64,000 bases of DNA from Archegozetes longisetosus (GCA_018873245.2 JAEMBT020000006.1:7151855-7215854), one strand, 5' to 3'. Counted from the first letter of the stretch, positions 48,401-59,892 are shown. Program-made: numbers and translations. The notes: generated by a model from the sequence alone, not told the origin.

Positions 48401-51400
48401 CCATGCGGCACAAGTCTATTGTGGAAATAGTATCTTACATACTGTGTTCTACAGTGCGCTACAATTCCAATATTGGTAACTGAGAACGAATATTTGCTCG
48501 TGTTTGCACAAAAACTACAGAAATAGGGCGCTGCTGGACAAAAGTATATGATTCTTGTTGAAAATTAGACGGCTACTAAAGCTCTCCGAGTCAATACAAG
48601 ATCAATGTAATCAAACCTCACTCTTAGCGAACCAGCTTGGTAAAACCTCATCAAACAAATATTGTTTTTAGAACTAAATATGATTTGACAGCAAAAGTTG
48701 ATCAGTTTTGATTTTACTGTTAGCAGATAAGGAAGAGTTTAGCGTAAATTTTGATAGAAAATGAGTTTGATCGGTAGAATCAGATAGTAGTTAATTGAAG
48801 TGCAACTGCAGTAGTGTATTTATAAAACGGCAACTTATTTATAATGTACTATTACGTGAGTGAATCAAGCGTTAATAATGAGAATCTATATCTAGTTGAC
48901 ACATTCATTACCTATTTTGCATTATACATATGCCTGGCATGTATCTAAAAAACAATTGATTGTGTCTGACATAAGCCTAACAGCAAGAGCAGCAGCAATT
49001 TGATGATACTCCAGTACTCTTACCGTGTGAGATCCATCCATGGTTACAGTTGGCACAAATGCGCATTTGCGTCTTTCCAGGTGCAAAGCAATCACAGGAA
49101 CAGTTGGGCGTCGAACAACGAATCGCCTAAACATGAAGATTAACAAAGTAAAAAATACGGTTTAATAAATAATAAAAATCATTAACTATAAGTTTATCAA
49201 ACTATTGTCATATCTGTATAAATAAAGTACCCAAACACACAGTAAACAATAACTAAGCTTATGCCTCTTAATGCTAATGTGTTTGCTCTCTTAATCGAGA
49301 GTGGATTGAAAATGTAATTTTATTTATTTGTCCATTCACTAGATTCAAGTGTAAGTCTATTGGTATGAGTGGATTGGTATCCTTTCATAACTTATGAGTA
49401 TAGCATTGCATAACTTAATGCGCGTCTGGGAGAAGGTTCAATACACAACTTTTTATTTATTCATGCATCATAGCAGTGATAGTAGTGATACTGAGTAGCG
49501 GTCCATACACACAGCTATCACATTGAGCTATTTTTATTTTTCTTCTTCTCATTCTTGCCCACATATAAACGTTGTGATATTGATGAAACTTTTCTATCCT
49601 AAGACAGCTGGCCGCAAAAAGCTTGTTTAGTTGTGTACTAAAAGCAGTGCAAGTGTAAGCAGCGATGCTTCAACTAAATCACAAGGGAAATGAACACAGC
49701 CAGCGCTAGGAGAAAACAATACTTTACTTCTAGCCAGCTTCTAGCTTGCTCCTGCTTATAGTCTGCTCATAGCCTGCTTCCAGCCTGCTTCTAGCCTGCT
49801 CCTACCCTGCTTCTAGCTTTTGGCAGCAAAGGGCAAACTATTCCTTTTCTAACACTATCATGCTTCTCTTTTCTAACTCAGCCACATTTAATAATGGATG
49901 AGTGGGGGCACGGGGGAAAACGCCACACTCTATGACCAACAACACCAAACTAGAAAACTAATGTCCACTCAAAGTATATTATGTGCCAGCGATGCAATAC
50001 TGTTAGGCAGTACGTGTCCTTCGCATCATTGCTTGTGTTGTTTCATGTAGATATGCCATTATTATTTTGGCGAACAATCGCTGAAAGTGCTATTCTTTGG
50101 TGCAATTGTGGGGTTAATCTAGGATTCAATGTGGATATTGTTGGATACATGAATATATTTTGTTTTCAAATGTATCCTTCGGGACGCAAAATGACACATA
50201 AACTCATCTGTCACATAAATTGTCTACAAATATTCTTTAGTTTACCTCATGAAACGCATTGCTTGTCCTATACTATCTCAATAACAGTAGTAATAATAAT
50301 AGTATAGTAATAGTACAGTAATAGTATTAGTATAGCACATGTGAACATAGCATCAAATGACTTTTTCTCTACAACAAAAACATGTCCCTATAATAATATA
50401 CACATATTGTAATGATTGAGAGACACAATTAATTGAGCCTAAATTCGCTCGTATCCAACAGCTCATATAATTAGCAAACAGTTGCTCTTCAGAACATCAA
50501 TTAGCTGATAACTAGTATAATTGATAGAAGGCGAATGGCAACAGATTCTACGGGTAGAAACGTCTATAGCATTAAACCTCCTTTTGCAACAAGTGATCAT
50601 TTTAAATCATAATTAATTTATTGATCATTCGCGTTTATCACCAATATAAATCAATCTCAAATTAATACAGGTATCTTCAGTTTGGTCTATGTTCATTTAT
50701 TAATATGTAGTTTTTTTAATATCAACTTTTTGTACGTAGTTTTTGTGTGTGCTTTTTCTACGTAGTTTTCTACGTAGTTTTTATATGCATTTTCATATGG
50801 ACTTTCTCAATGCAGTTTTTATATCTAGTTTATGTGAACTTAAAATTATCTGAATAGTAACCAATACCAACTCTCGAGTGTCTGTGAACAGGCTTTACAC
50901 TCTGCGCTAATTCATGGAGTCATAACTCGTTACACTCAGAGGGGTCATAATCGCAGTTGATGGCCAGAATAAAACCACCAAAGTGACCGACAATGGGTTA
51001 CTGAGAGGATTACATGTCCAAATGTGTTACTCTACTATTACAAACGCATGACGTGTCCTCTGATTAACTGTGCAGGGAATACCACAACATGTTTATCAAT
51101 ACTATCACACAAAATGGCTATTTTAACATTAATTATCCATTATTTGTTCATTCGGTCCCTATTAATCTTAATATATTAATACTTTATTCTCACTCTAAAC
51201 TAACTTAGTCCACACTAAAACCTGTAATCAAGTTTATTTTAAGCTTATGGTTAACACTATTTTTATCAAATGCAAATTCAACTGTCAAGTGCCTCAGTCA
51301 AGAATCAGTATATACTTAAAACACGAACAATTGATCATTTTTCATAGTGTCCGAACACACAAACGATTTGTGTGAATATATCTGAAGTTTTGGGGTTTTT

Positions 51401-54400
51401 ACTACAATCATTCATAAACGAAATTTCAATCAATTTGTAAACTCTCAAATTGATTACTGCCAATACATGCTTAACAAAATACAATTTCACCTCTTTTCCA
51501 ATATTCGTTTGAAACGTCTATCAATTAATGTTCAGTTCAAATTAATAGGTTTGAAACTTTTCTATTCATGTCACTGGATTGGAGGCATGACTCCAGAGTT
51601 TAAGATTTATGCTTCAAATCATATACGTCTTGCGGTTTACTAATAAAAACGCTCGAATAATACAATTGTTTGATTATAAGTCGACTATTTTCCTCATTGC
51701 ATAAATTTGTACTAAAAAATTTTCAAAAATACATAAAATATTAATCAAATATTTTATGTGTTATAATTGCCATTCTTAATTATTCTAATAGTTGTTTTTA
51801 ATAAACTCATAAAATTTTGCAAAACTGCTTTCATTTCAGAACTTAATCAAGATTGAGTTGATTTTTAAGCTAAAAATCAGGCGTATTTGAGCAAAAATTG
51901 TCGATGACACAAATTGATGTTTTTGTTGCGACCTCACAATCAGAAGTTAGTGTGTTATGTGAAGTTATAAACTCCGTCAAACCTAACAGCGATTCCTTTG
52001 AGAATTTCTCCCCTCTAAACCCCTTACAAATATGGGTCGATATCTATTTATTTTGTCGGACATTTGAATCAACATCACTAACAATTGAATGTTGAATGCA
52101 ATTTTCAAAAATCAATCTTAATTGTTTGATTTTTTCTTCAAATGCTTCAGATGAAAATGCTTACAGACCTTTACTGTAATAAGTTTGTTTAACTAGCTTT
52201 GAATGATTTGTTTGAACTGACTTTCTTTTTTGATAATAAAACACTCAAAATTAAAAATCGACTCAAAGTCCAATAAAAATGACACAATTGGCGGATGTTT
52301 TCAGATGAAAGTTGCCGAATTAATGGTTAAATTTAAAATGAAATATTACTGGTATTCCGAAAAGTGTTTTCTCTATAATCTTGCATGAAAATACTGACAA
52401 GAGGCTTTATCAATATTCATATTAAGTACAAAACATTGTAGTAAAACATCGAACAACTAAGTCGTAATTGTAGAGTGAGTAATATATTATTATATTGGAA
52501 ATTTTAAAATAAAAATTATAGTTTATAAGGTTATTATGAACTAGCTTAACTGGAAAACGTTTACTGATCTTCAACTAATAATGAGATATGATGCCACGCA
52601 ATTCAATTATTGAGTTCTGTTTTTCAAAGTGATCTCGTGCTAGTATAGATATTTTCGTTGCCAATTCCAAAACTAATTCTAGCTTATTGATTGTCAATTT
52701 TAACAAACTTATTGCAAAATCTTTTCGAAAATTGTATTCAATAACAAAACAGAGCTACGTTTTAAATCCACCCTAAAAGTTAATTAAATGATTGGTTCTT
52801 GAAAGGGAAAAAGTTATTTATTTGGCAAAATAATCAAATAAGAAACTTTGGATATAAAACTTTTAGTAGCTATTTATTGACTGATAATGATTTGGTTTGT
52901 TAAGCTTAATAGTAATTAATCCTTCATAAATTAAGCCTGCGGAAAGGCCGTGACACTTGTCATCAAACATTTTAAAGTATTGCTACTACTCTTGCAGATA
53001 ACTAAAATCTAAGGTTTACCGTACAATTCATTTTGATGGCAATAATTTACTCATATGTTTGACTTAAGCTGACAATGAAGTCAAAGAAGAGTGCATCAGA
53101 ACATGAAGAGGGTTTAGATGGAAGGCTGTGATTGGATCTATTGAGCAAACTTGAACGTAAGTGAGTTTTCTTATTCTTATGGCTCATTTATTGGTACCTA
53201 TCCCTTATTAGCCCCCTTACTGTGAATTCAATATGATTATAATTACTATTAGCAATAATTAATGTTCTCTTATGATGGAGTGCTGAATCCGGTTATGTCA
53301 TTAGGTCTGTCATAATGTCAAGAATGGAGAATACATTTGATCAATTACACTATAGAAGCCAAATATAATAAGACTTCAATACATTCCAACCAATATTGGC
53401 GCTCATGAAGAGTTTTTGAACCAGTCTGACAGGCAATCCTATTGAATATCTATTTTTTCATATGCATTAAACACTTCGGGCCATTGACCTACGCTAAAAT
53501 TAAATGTCAACCGTGGCCTCCGTCACTTATAATAAGGCTAACACATCAAATGGTTTGGCGAATTATGATTAGTGCTGCGCCTCTTCTCAGCTGCAGGCCA
53601 GCCACTCATTGCATACATGCCTTACATGCTATACATGTTCTCTATAAACAACTATTACCACTTCGCACAATCTATTGCTCTGTCTTTCTTGTGATTTTAA
53701 ATTGAAGCACATTTTTGCTTTACTCTGTGACCAACTGCCGACTTGGCTCTGACGCCTTGTTCATGATCGATGTTCTAAATCTGACCTTTAATTTCTTCAA
53801 TATTATATTGTATCACAAAACACGTCAGTTACACCTTATACCCAATTCATATTTGCTGAATAAATTTTTTGTTTAAAAAACTGAGTGCCAATAGTAATGA
53901 ATACCAGTTTAAGTTTCTTCTAATTTACTTTTTTCTACTTTGGATTCGGGACAGAATATCAAATTTTGCAAATACCAACTATGTTAAGTTGTAAAAAGTG
54001 TCACTAACAATATTTCACACTCTTTTCTAGAATTTATTTCTTCTTAAAACTAATCGTAAATAGTAAGACAGGTAGACATGAATGTGAAAACTTGGCTTAA
54101 ACTTGCAATTATTTAAGATGTCAGTTAGTATTCATGCACGTGTACTACTACTCAGTGTGACACCAGATCTTCAATGAAACAGATTAGTTGTTAAGCAAAA
54201 AAAAACTGAATAAATAGGACTGAGATTCTGAAGAGTGACAAGCTATCAATTGTATATGAATTAAAAATGTTTTTTCTAGTTTTACCTATTTTTACTGTAC
54301 TAATGTAAGCTAAAGGTTATACTCTAGAAGATTGTCGTGGATCACTTTTGGTGGTTAATAATACCACTAGGAGAGTGGATGCATGAGGTTTCCTGCTTAG

Positions 54401-55958
54401 CTGTTAGTTACTGGGCGTCAGTTGAGGTAAAACTAGTGGTTTCCAATTTCGTTTGTGCGTGAAGGACAGTCGCTAAGCCTACAAACTTATGTTCTCTACT
54501 TTTTAACATTTGAAATTATTATTTCTTAACACATCCATTGACTCACATTTTTATAGCTATAAATTACTATTAATTTAACTTTTATATTCATTGACAACTC
54601 CTAATTTTCTCTGCTTTTCTGCTTGCAATCTGTCGAGCAATTCGTTATGAATATTATGTCACTATTTAGCGACTAATGGATTTGTCACAAAGGCTTAATT
54701 GTTTTTAAAGGAGAGACACGAGGCTCAGTTCGTCCTTAAATCTCATTATGTGTTTCGTATTATATAATGACCATCAAAATGAAAATGTATAATAAAGTAA
54801 ATTATAATTAGTTGAGTTCAAGAGTCTGTTTAGGAGTGCATTAAGAAAGGACTAAATTGTGCGAAAATGAAGCCTACAATCAAGTAGAAGAGAATAGACT
54901 AAATGCGTTTAAGTGTCAGGATTGTGACACCTATCCCTTCTTGTTAAACTCTCATCAAGTTCTCTACATAATGAGCTAGACTTTCAACTGTAAATTCAAT
55001 TATTAGACATGCTAAAGTTTAGCTCCATAAGACTTAACTTTAATTTCTATCGTGTTTATTTCAAACAGGATATTGATTTTTCTAAGTTATAATAATTCAA
55101 TAAATCGACAACACGATAGTGTAGCGAAACTGATAACTAGATATTAAGGCACAGAATATCCAGTCGTATAAATATGGATTCAAATTAAGATTTAGTTGCT
55201 TTAAGTGACATATCACTCAAGAATATGATTATTTAGTTTGAGCAAATTATAAGTTGACTTTGATTGTTAACAGAGTAAAAAATAGTGGGCGTATTTCGAT
55301 CCGGGATCGGTCCGAAACGAAATCGCGACAAGAACTCATCTGACGGCTAAGTAATATGAGATCCATTCTAATGTCATATTTGCGTGTCAATGCTTTCTGA
55401 ATTTGCGTATATCATTATGTAATAGACAATGTTTTTCATATGAGAGTCTGAGCTGAGAAACCAAAATTTTATAGCATAAGACCTTAAATACATGTAGATT
55501 ATAATAATTGTTCAACTTTTCTCCAAACGGGTCACTATTCACCTAGGGTTTATTGTCATAAATTAGGTCCCAGACCAAACTTTATATACTTGAAGCAAAT
55601 ACACACTGAAATAAACGACTTTGTAGCCAAATCAATTATTAACAAATTAACTGATGACTCTTATATTTTCAATCTATATCTGATTGAAAGTTAGGCCTTA
55701 ATAAATGGCAAAAATGCTAAATCGAGCAAAACAATCATAACAAGTATATAATTAAAATAGTTGTGTCAAACTCAACAAACGCGCAGCAATTCATACAATC
55801 AGTATAGCCATAGAATAAACAAATTATTGTTTTAGACTTTTTCAGTCAATAAAAACACATAAAACACATGGCAACTAATTAATTAGTGATTAGATGTTTA
55901 CATAATAGTTAAAACTATCAAATGACTGAATGACACTTTTAAGACTCACCACATCCAT
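21993..55958 (-). CDS. BNC2: Basonuclin-family zinc-finger transcription factor (BNC2/disconnected)
   Basis: Basonuclins are nuclear C2H2 proteins; the Drosophila relative disconnected acts in nervous-system and appendage development. Coding exons 55958-55950, 49126-49024, 30153-29915 and 25070-21993 join with phases 0, 1 and 0 to 1,142 residues. Residues 4-38 hold the N-terminal Cys/His block (NCSCDCFAPG; CANCNHGW). Residues 39-160 hold the basonuclin domain (ALPVRLKILLDRVL; DDYSRGYMLQ; SRWAIISKEEE; FLRFTETKNI). Zinc-finger pairs lie near 413-460 and 868-914, both with the HKCTV..CN and RS(R)xRHSAN signature, and a divergent pair near 1082-1132. AINLS, GINLS and TIDLS motifs resemble CtBP-binding sites. 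Ala and Pro runs lie near residues 989-1018. Introns of 6.8, 18.9 and 4.8 kb contrast with the neighbours. The start is a three-codon exon (MDV), like the MAE start of human BNC1; upstream alternatives are possible. Confidence 0.9.
26243..26288. repeat. Two-copy 23-bp tandem repeat
   Basis: CTGGTATTTGTTGGGTACCT and its neighbour CTGGTGTTTGTTTGGTACCT, each followed by ATA, stand side by side with two mismatches, then a third partial copy (CTGGTACTTTG). Confidence 0.8.
27620..27645. repeat. Perfect 9-bp inverted repeat
   Basis: TTCAGCTCA and TGAGCTGAA flank an 8-nt spacer. GAGCTGAG-like words are repeated just to the left, so this may be a small hairpin or a cluster of related binding sites. 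Confidence 0.6.
29762..29841. repeat. Four-copy 20-bp minisatellite
   Basis: Four exact-length units of pattern AGtgGAGGcaatGGGAGAGt (for example AGTGGAGGCAATGGGAGAGT) with one to four differences each. The array begins 73 bp inside intron 3 from the exon 3 donor. It is purine-rich on the plus strand. Confidence 0.9.
29915..30153 (-). CDS. BNC2: Basonuclin exon 3 (basonuclin domain, first half)
   Basis: 239 nt. The CACAG acceptor is followed by CA, which with the last G of exon 2 makes Ala38. It encodes MDNLGFNHLFN ... LILYGTHALPVRLKILLDRV ... GWTYDDYSRGYMLQ, the most conserved part of the family, and ends at a GTATAAAG donor. Confidence 0.95.
34080..34160. repeat. 81-nt hairpin (copy 1 of a two-member family)
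   Basis: Two 36-nt arms (34080-34115 and 34125-34160) with a 9-nt loop. 28 of 36 positions pair by Watson-Crick, and 3 more by G-U if the plus strand is transcribed. Size and shape fit a microRNA precursor or a short fold-back element. A related hairpin lies at 62164-62234. Confidence 0.7.
34342..34362. repeat. (CT)n microsatellite
   Basis: A 21-bp uninterrupted CT run; GA on the basonuclin strand. Confidence 0.95.
35100..35169. repeat. 14-bp degenerate tandem repeat, about five copies
   Basis: Units of AAGTGTATGGCATT and close variants (AAGAGTATGGTATT, AAGTCTATGGCATT) follow one another in basonuclin intron 2. Confidence 0.85.
38209..38258. repeat. (CT)n microsatellite
   Basis: About 50 bp of pure TC/CT repeat, intron 2 of basonuclin; GA on the gene strand. 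Confidence 0.95.
39465..39509. repeat. (CT)n microsatellite
   Basis: About 45 bp of CT repeat, 1.2 kb from the previous tract. The Ser-Leu runs in overlapping open frames are a by-product of it. Confidence 0.95.
42394..42433. repeat. (GA)n microsatellite
   Basis: About 40 bp of GA repeat with a GA-rich tail to 42,470; CT on the basonuclin strand, opposite to the other tracts. Confidence 0.95.
42957..43080. repeat. Degenerate minisatellite
   Basis: The words AGTCATAGTAGAGTTAAA, CTGATAGCAGAGTTCGAG and TCGTAGCAGAGCTAAAG recur in slightly altered form about six times. Unit length is roughly 16-18 bp. Confidence 0.7.
44268..44347. repeat. 16-17-bp tandem repeat, four to five copies
   Basis: GTTTGAAGAGTAGATC, GTTTGAAGAGTGCATG and GTTTGAAGAGTGGATC follow one another, flanked by weaker copies. 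An open frame on the minus strand here is explained by the repeat. Confidence 0.8.
47191..47283. repeat. Nested degenerate minisatellite
   Basis: GCAGCTCAAATTGTAAATG is repeated three times with ACTGAAA spacers, and an inner GCTCAAATTGTAGAT unit is duplicated in the middle copy. Confidence 0.75.
49024..49126 (-). CDS. BNC2: Basonuclin exon 2 (N-terminal Cys/His block)
   Basis: 103 nt between a TTTAG acceptor (49128-49127) and GTAAGAG donor. It translates AIRCSTPNCSCDCFAPGKTQ MRICANCNHGWISH plus one base, matching the AIRC...NCSC...CxxCxHGW block near the N-terminus of vertebrate basonuclins. Its start phase (0) and end phase (1) fit exons 1 and 3 exactly. It is too short to stand out as an open frame in its own right. 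Confidence 0.93.
49727..49818. repeat. 10-11-bp minisatellite
   Basis: About eight tandem variants of TTCTAGCCTGC (CTTCCAGCCTG, CTCATAGCCTG, CTCCTACCCTG) follow one another. Confidence 0.85.
50733..50776. repeat. Three TACGTA-GTTTT motifs
   Basis: Palindromic TACGTA followed by GTTTT occurs at 50733, 50759 and 50771, in a T-rich stretch. It may be a local duplication. Confidence 0.6.
55296..55308. repeat. CG-rich palindrome
   Basis: CGATCC-G-GGATCG is a perfect 6+6 inverted repeat, followed by CGGTCCG and CGAAACGAAATCGCG, in otherwise AT-rich DNA 640 bp inside intron 1 from exon 1. Confidence 0.5.
55950..55958 (-). CDS. BNC2: Basonuclin exon 1, coding part (MDV)
   Basis: ATG GAT GTG followed by a strong GTGAGT donor, phase 0, joins to AIRC of exon 2. 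Human BNC1 also starts with three residues before AI.C. The frame stays open upstream to 56,336, so a longer N-terminus cannot be excluded. The ATG is the only in-frame one between the proposed promoter and the donor. Confidence 0.65.
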
Positions 55959-56251
55959 AGGAAGCCGATGAAACAATTGTTGTTTGTGGTGCAGTTTGTG
56001 TGACGAAGCAGTAGAACAAGTGAAAGAAGTATGAATATCACCGCCAATACGCTGGTCATGAGACTTAATGACTTTTGGTGGACCTCTTGTTTCTCTGTCC
56101 TGTTGTGCTCGAGGAGGCGGAGGAAGACGGAGACGATTACTTGTTGTTGCTCTCAGTTGTGGCTCTTCTAGTATAGTGTCCCCTAAATGTAAAAAAGTAT
56201 TCAATAGAAGAGGTAATACCAAAGGTGGGACAATTTGGCCGTCAAAGGAGT

Positions 56252-56262
56252 GGCCAATCAGC
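56252..56262 (-). promoter_or_regulatory. CCAAT box, probable basonuclin promoter
   Basis: GGCCAATCAGC is a full NF-Y consensus. It works in either orientation and usually sits 60-100 bp before the start site. It lies about 300 bp upstream of the basonuclin ATG in a locally less AT-rich stretch (about 56,000-56,330), which suggests a leader of up to about 250 nt. Confidence 0.45.
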
Positions 56263-56386
56263 AGCGACACCACCTTTTTTGCGTGACATTGTGGACGATC
56301 AAGACATACAGATGCGCAGCGCAGACAACCAGACATTCAGACACTCACATCACAACTCAGTTTAAGAACAAACAAATTGATTACAT

Positions 56387-56480
56387 CATAAGACAAGGCA
56401 TAAGACATGATATAAGACATTACAAGACAAGATATAAGGCACGATACAAAGCATTATAAGACAAGACATAAGATAGAATA
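56387..56480. repeat. Degenerate ATAAGACAT/ACAAGACAA tandem repeat
   Basis: About nine copies of 9-11-bp variants (ATAAGACATG, ATAAGACATT, ACAAGACAAG, ATAAGGCACG) just upstream of the basonuclin CCAAT box. Confidence 0.8.
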
Positions 56481-59400
56481 GCATAATGTGTCATGTCTTA
56501 CATGGTCGCAATATGGGAAACGACGGACGATTCGCTTCTGCTATTATATCAGCAGACATTTGATTGTCAAACATCGAATACTAACATAAAACCACCAAAA
56601 CTTTTTCTTCGACTACTTCTTCACAACTGATCCCATCAGTAGTAGTTTTGGTTACTTATTCAGTAGAAAACTTCTTACTTATCGAGTAAAAACTTTTTAC
56701 TTATTCAGTAAAGAACTTCTTGCATTTGCAATCAATTGGAATAGATGCAAATACAATAATAGGCACTCACTTAACACGGAAGACACAGATGTCAAAAAAC
56801 TTTTCTATTCAATACAAACAAATTCGTGACTTTAACTGTAGTTCTAATAGTTGTGCAAAATCGCTGTCACATAGAGTACTATCATTACGACGATTAGGTA
56901 TCTGTTCGCGAAACTTATGCGATCAATGAAAATAGTTATATAGAGAAATTAATATTATTAAACGTTAATACTATTTGAAAACTCGTTAGAATGTAGCGCA
57001 ACACATGGGGTGCACTATTGCATGCACTTGTGTGTACACTAAAATGCAATAGTATTAATACCAAAGATGTGAGCGAGCTGCTAGTTTCAAACTGCGACTG
57101 CGGTACATACACACAATACAGAATACATGCCACAGATTCCAAATCGCTCTTCCCGACCCCTTCTCTATCCCCGGATCCGCAATTTATTCAGCCAAGTCGA
57201 AACTGTATAAGACTGGGAGGCGTAGACTTGATGCTGTACTTGTGTGAGTGTCAGTCAGTCCGTGTTTAGATCATTGTGTGTTCAATTTGAGTATTTGACT
57301 CAAATAATTTGAGGGTCTATTATAGAGCAGTACCCACTAAAATGTGATAATCAAACACTCTTAATAATAAGCTTTTATTCTCCCCTTTTGCTGATGGCTA
57401 GTAATATACACTCCAAGTTTGTATATATCAATAGCTGCCGCATCACTTCAATTCAGGCCACAAAACGCTAATTTGAATACATCATAATTACATCTCTAAA
57501 TTGATATTATATTGTACAACAAGTTGAAAACAGTCGTCTCTATCACATAGTCCCTAATTGTTGAATACTCTTTATTCATAATAACTTGAAGTATTTTATA
57601 AACAAAAGCTTTTTTTCAAATAAACCAAACTAAAAAGCCATCATTTCAATTGTTTAGCAAAGCGCGTAAAATTGGCTGTCTATAACAGCACAGTTTATAC
57701 TGTATTGTGGAGCATATTGCAGGATAACTTTTCTGGATCTCCAGTATCGGAAAATCAAATGAATAACTTTGAACATTTATCATGAACAAAACTGTGCTCA
57801 ATCAAAATGGCAAAATAGGAAATTTACATAAATAATAATGAATTGATGAAAAAGAAAATACTTAAGAGAAAAAGCAAAACAAGGAAGACATAAGATTTTT
57901 TGTTCTTAATTAACTACATGTTAATTTGTCATTAATACTAATGTTGTTTTGAGAGTGCGTTAATAACAAGTTATAAATTCAATTGTAACGCTGTAAGAAA
58001 TAGGCGGAGTTGTAAGTGTACGAGTTTACATACCTGACTCAATCAGGCACTCCTATTGCTTTACCATTTGGATACTTCCCTCCCTAGTTCTTGATTTTGT
58101 TGCAAATTTAATCTAAAAACTATCTGAACAGCTAATTTACTGCTCAACTGAAGCAAATTGGGGCTGCGAACAGTTTTCAGGAGTTGACAATTTGAACAAA
58201 AGCTGAAATTTTTTCCAGCTTTCAAGTCAAAAAGTGAAGTTAAGATAAAGTTAAAAGTGTTCAAGTGTTTTTATTTGTGTGGTCTATTCGTCTATTCTTA
58301 ACAAATCTTTTGTGCCCATAACAAATTTGCACATTTTTCCCGTTCAGAGGGAGTCCATTAAAGTGAATAGAAATCATGTTTGACGAACATAAGTCGCATA
58401 AAGAGTCTGAGTCTGACCCAACCCATTGTTTACATTAGCAATAAAGGACAATCAAATGTTAAATGCAAACCACTTGATTCAGTGTCACTCAGGTGGCAAA
58501 AACTGAATGCATGCCCAAAATTGTGAGCCAGAACTGAACACCAGTTTTCCTCCAATGTGTTTTGATTTTGATTTTGATAACGAGTTTCCATATAAAAGTT
58601 AACAATTCAAATAATATTCTCTCGGGCTATAAATGTTACGCAACTATTACCAACTGTTATTGTTTTCTAATTAGATCTCATTGAACTAGTGCTTCATTAG
58701 CAAAGTATTTCGTAATAAATTATATTTAGGCAAAATTGCGATATTATAGCTATATATCATAGAGATTTTGAAAGATACAAATTGCGTATTGTTAGACTTA
58801 AAGTTCGTATACTAAGTGCTGGCGCTGCATATGAAAATTGAAGCCACAAAAAGTCAGAAGCTTTAAAAGCTTTTTGGCATAAGAAAAGTTAGCAAAAATT
58901 CTAGCCCAACATAACAGTAGAGCAAAGTTGCAGGGCAAAATTGAAGATAATTTGCTTTGATTTCTTTTTGTCGCTTTAGAGGTAGTATTGAAAAGTGACG
59001 TTTTTAATGTAGTACAATAGGAATGTTAAGAGGTTGGTTTGAGGATAATCATTTAGAGAATAATCATTTTGATAGAGGCGAATGGCCGAGAATCTTGTGT
59101 GACGTTTAACTCCAGGTGCCTTATTGTGCAGTACCCTCTATTGAAAATATATTTGCCAGATTACAATATTGCTATGAATGAAAGTTAACATGAAGATTAT
59201 TGTAGAATTTTTCTTCTAGAACATATTTGCTGTCTGTCTGTAAATATGATGTGCTTTTGTAAATACTAAGTGTCCCATTTTATTTAGTTGTTGAAGTTTA
59301 AACACTTTGCAAGGCTGCCATTCAAGGGTGAGTACCGTAAGACAACAACAGTCTCATAAAAGGAAGCTCTGCTAAAAACTCTCTGTCTCGTTAAAAGTTA

Positions 59401-59892
59401 CTCAAACAATAATTGCAATTTTAGGTCGAGATCGGAGAATGTTATGACAGCAAAACTTTTCTGAGTAAGTCAAGTATAGTTGAAAGCTTAATAATTGTCG
59501 GTAGCAACAAGGAAAGACGAGACTACGAGAACTTCCTGTGATGCACGTCAATTCGCTACCAAATTTCATTTCTAATTTTTTAAAATTACTACATTCAATA
59601 TGAAATAAGTTTCTCAATATCTCAAGACATTATGGTCTGATGCAAAGCATACCATCGCAACGCATCACTTCTAGCTGCTGCCAAGGGTTATTAAGATTTG
59701 AGTGTAGTAGTACTAACTCAATACAATAGTAGTATTTACGGACTGTATGACTGAATGGACACATTTAGAGTTGATTTAGAAAAATCTGGCTTTAGTTGGA
59801 GGATTGGTTCGTGATAACATTTGTCAATCCATTTCTAGTCCTGAAATAGTCCTCTCTATACTCTTTGTCTATTAGTGCGTAAAAGAAGAGTT

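Larger units (their letters stand above)
30154..49023 (-). other. Basonuclin intron 2 (18.9 kb)
   Basis: Donor GTAAGAG at 49023, acceptor CACAG at 30154, phase 1. Mostly AT-rich with no recognisable gene. It contains four (CT)n/(GA)n tracts, several minisatellites, an 81-nt hairpin at 34080 and less AT-rich islands near 32.1-32.5 and 45.1-45.9 kb. Given its size in a developmental transcription-factor gene, enhancers are likely here, but none can be named from sequence alone. Confidence 0.85.
49127..55949 (-). other. Basonuclin intron 1 (6.8 kb)
   Basis: Donor GTGAGTC at 55949, acceptor TTTAG at 49127, phase 0. AT-rich. It holds a 10-11-bp minisatellite (49727-49818), TACGTA repeats (50733-50776) and a small CG-rich palindrome (55296-55308). 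No other gene was recognised. Confidence 0.8.

Noticed and set aside
48922-49146. 74-codon minus-strand frame as printed (MLIFMFRRFVV...)
   Set aside because: Wrong frame: the real coding content is basonuclin exon 2 in another frame at 49126-49024.
49981-50307. 108-codon plus-strand frame
   Set aside because: Composition-driven; ends in a run of Val/Ile from a TAATA repeat; nothing recognised.
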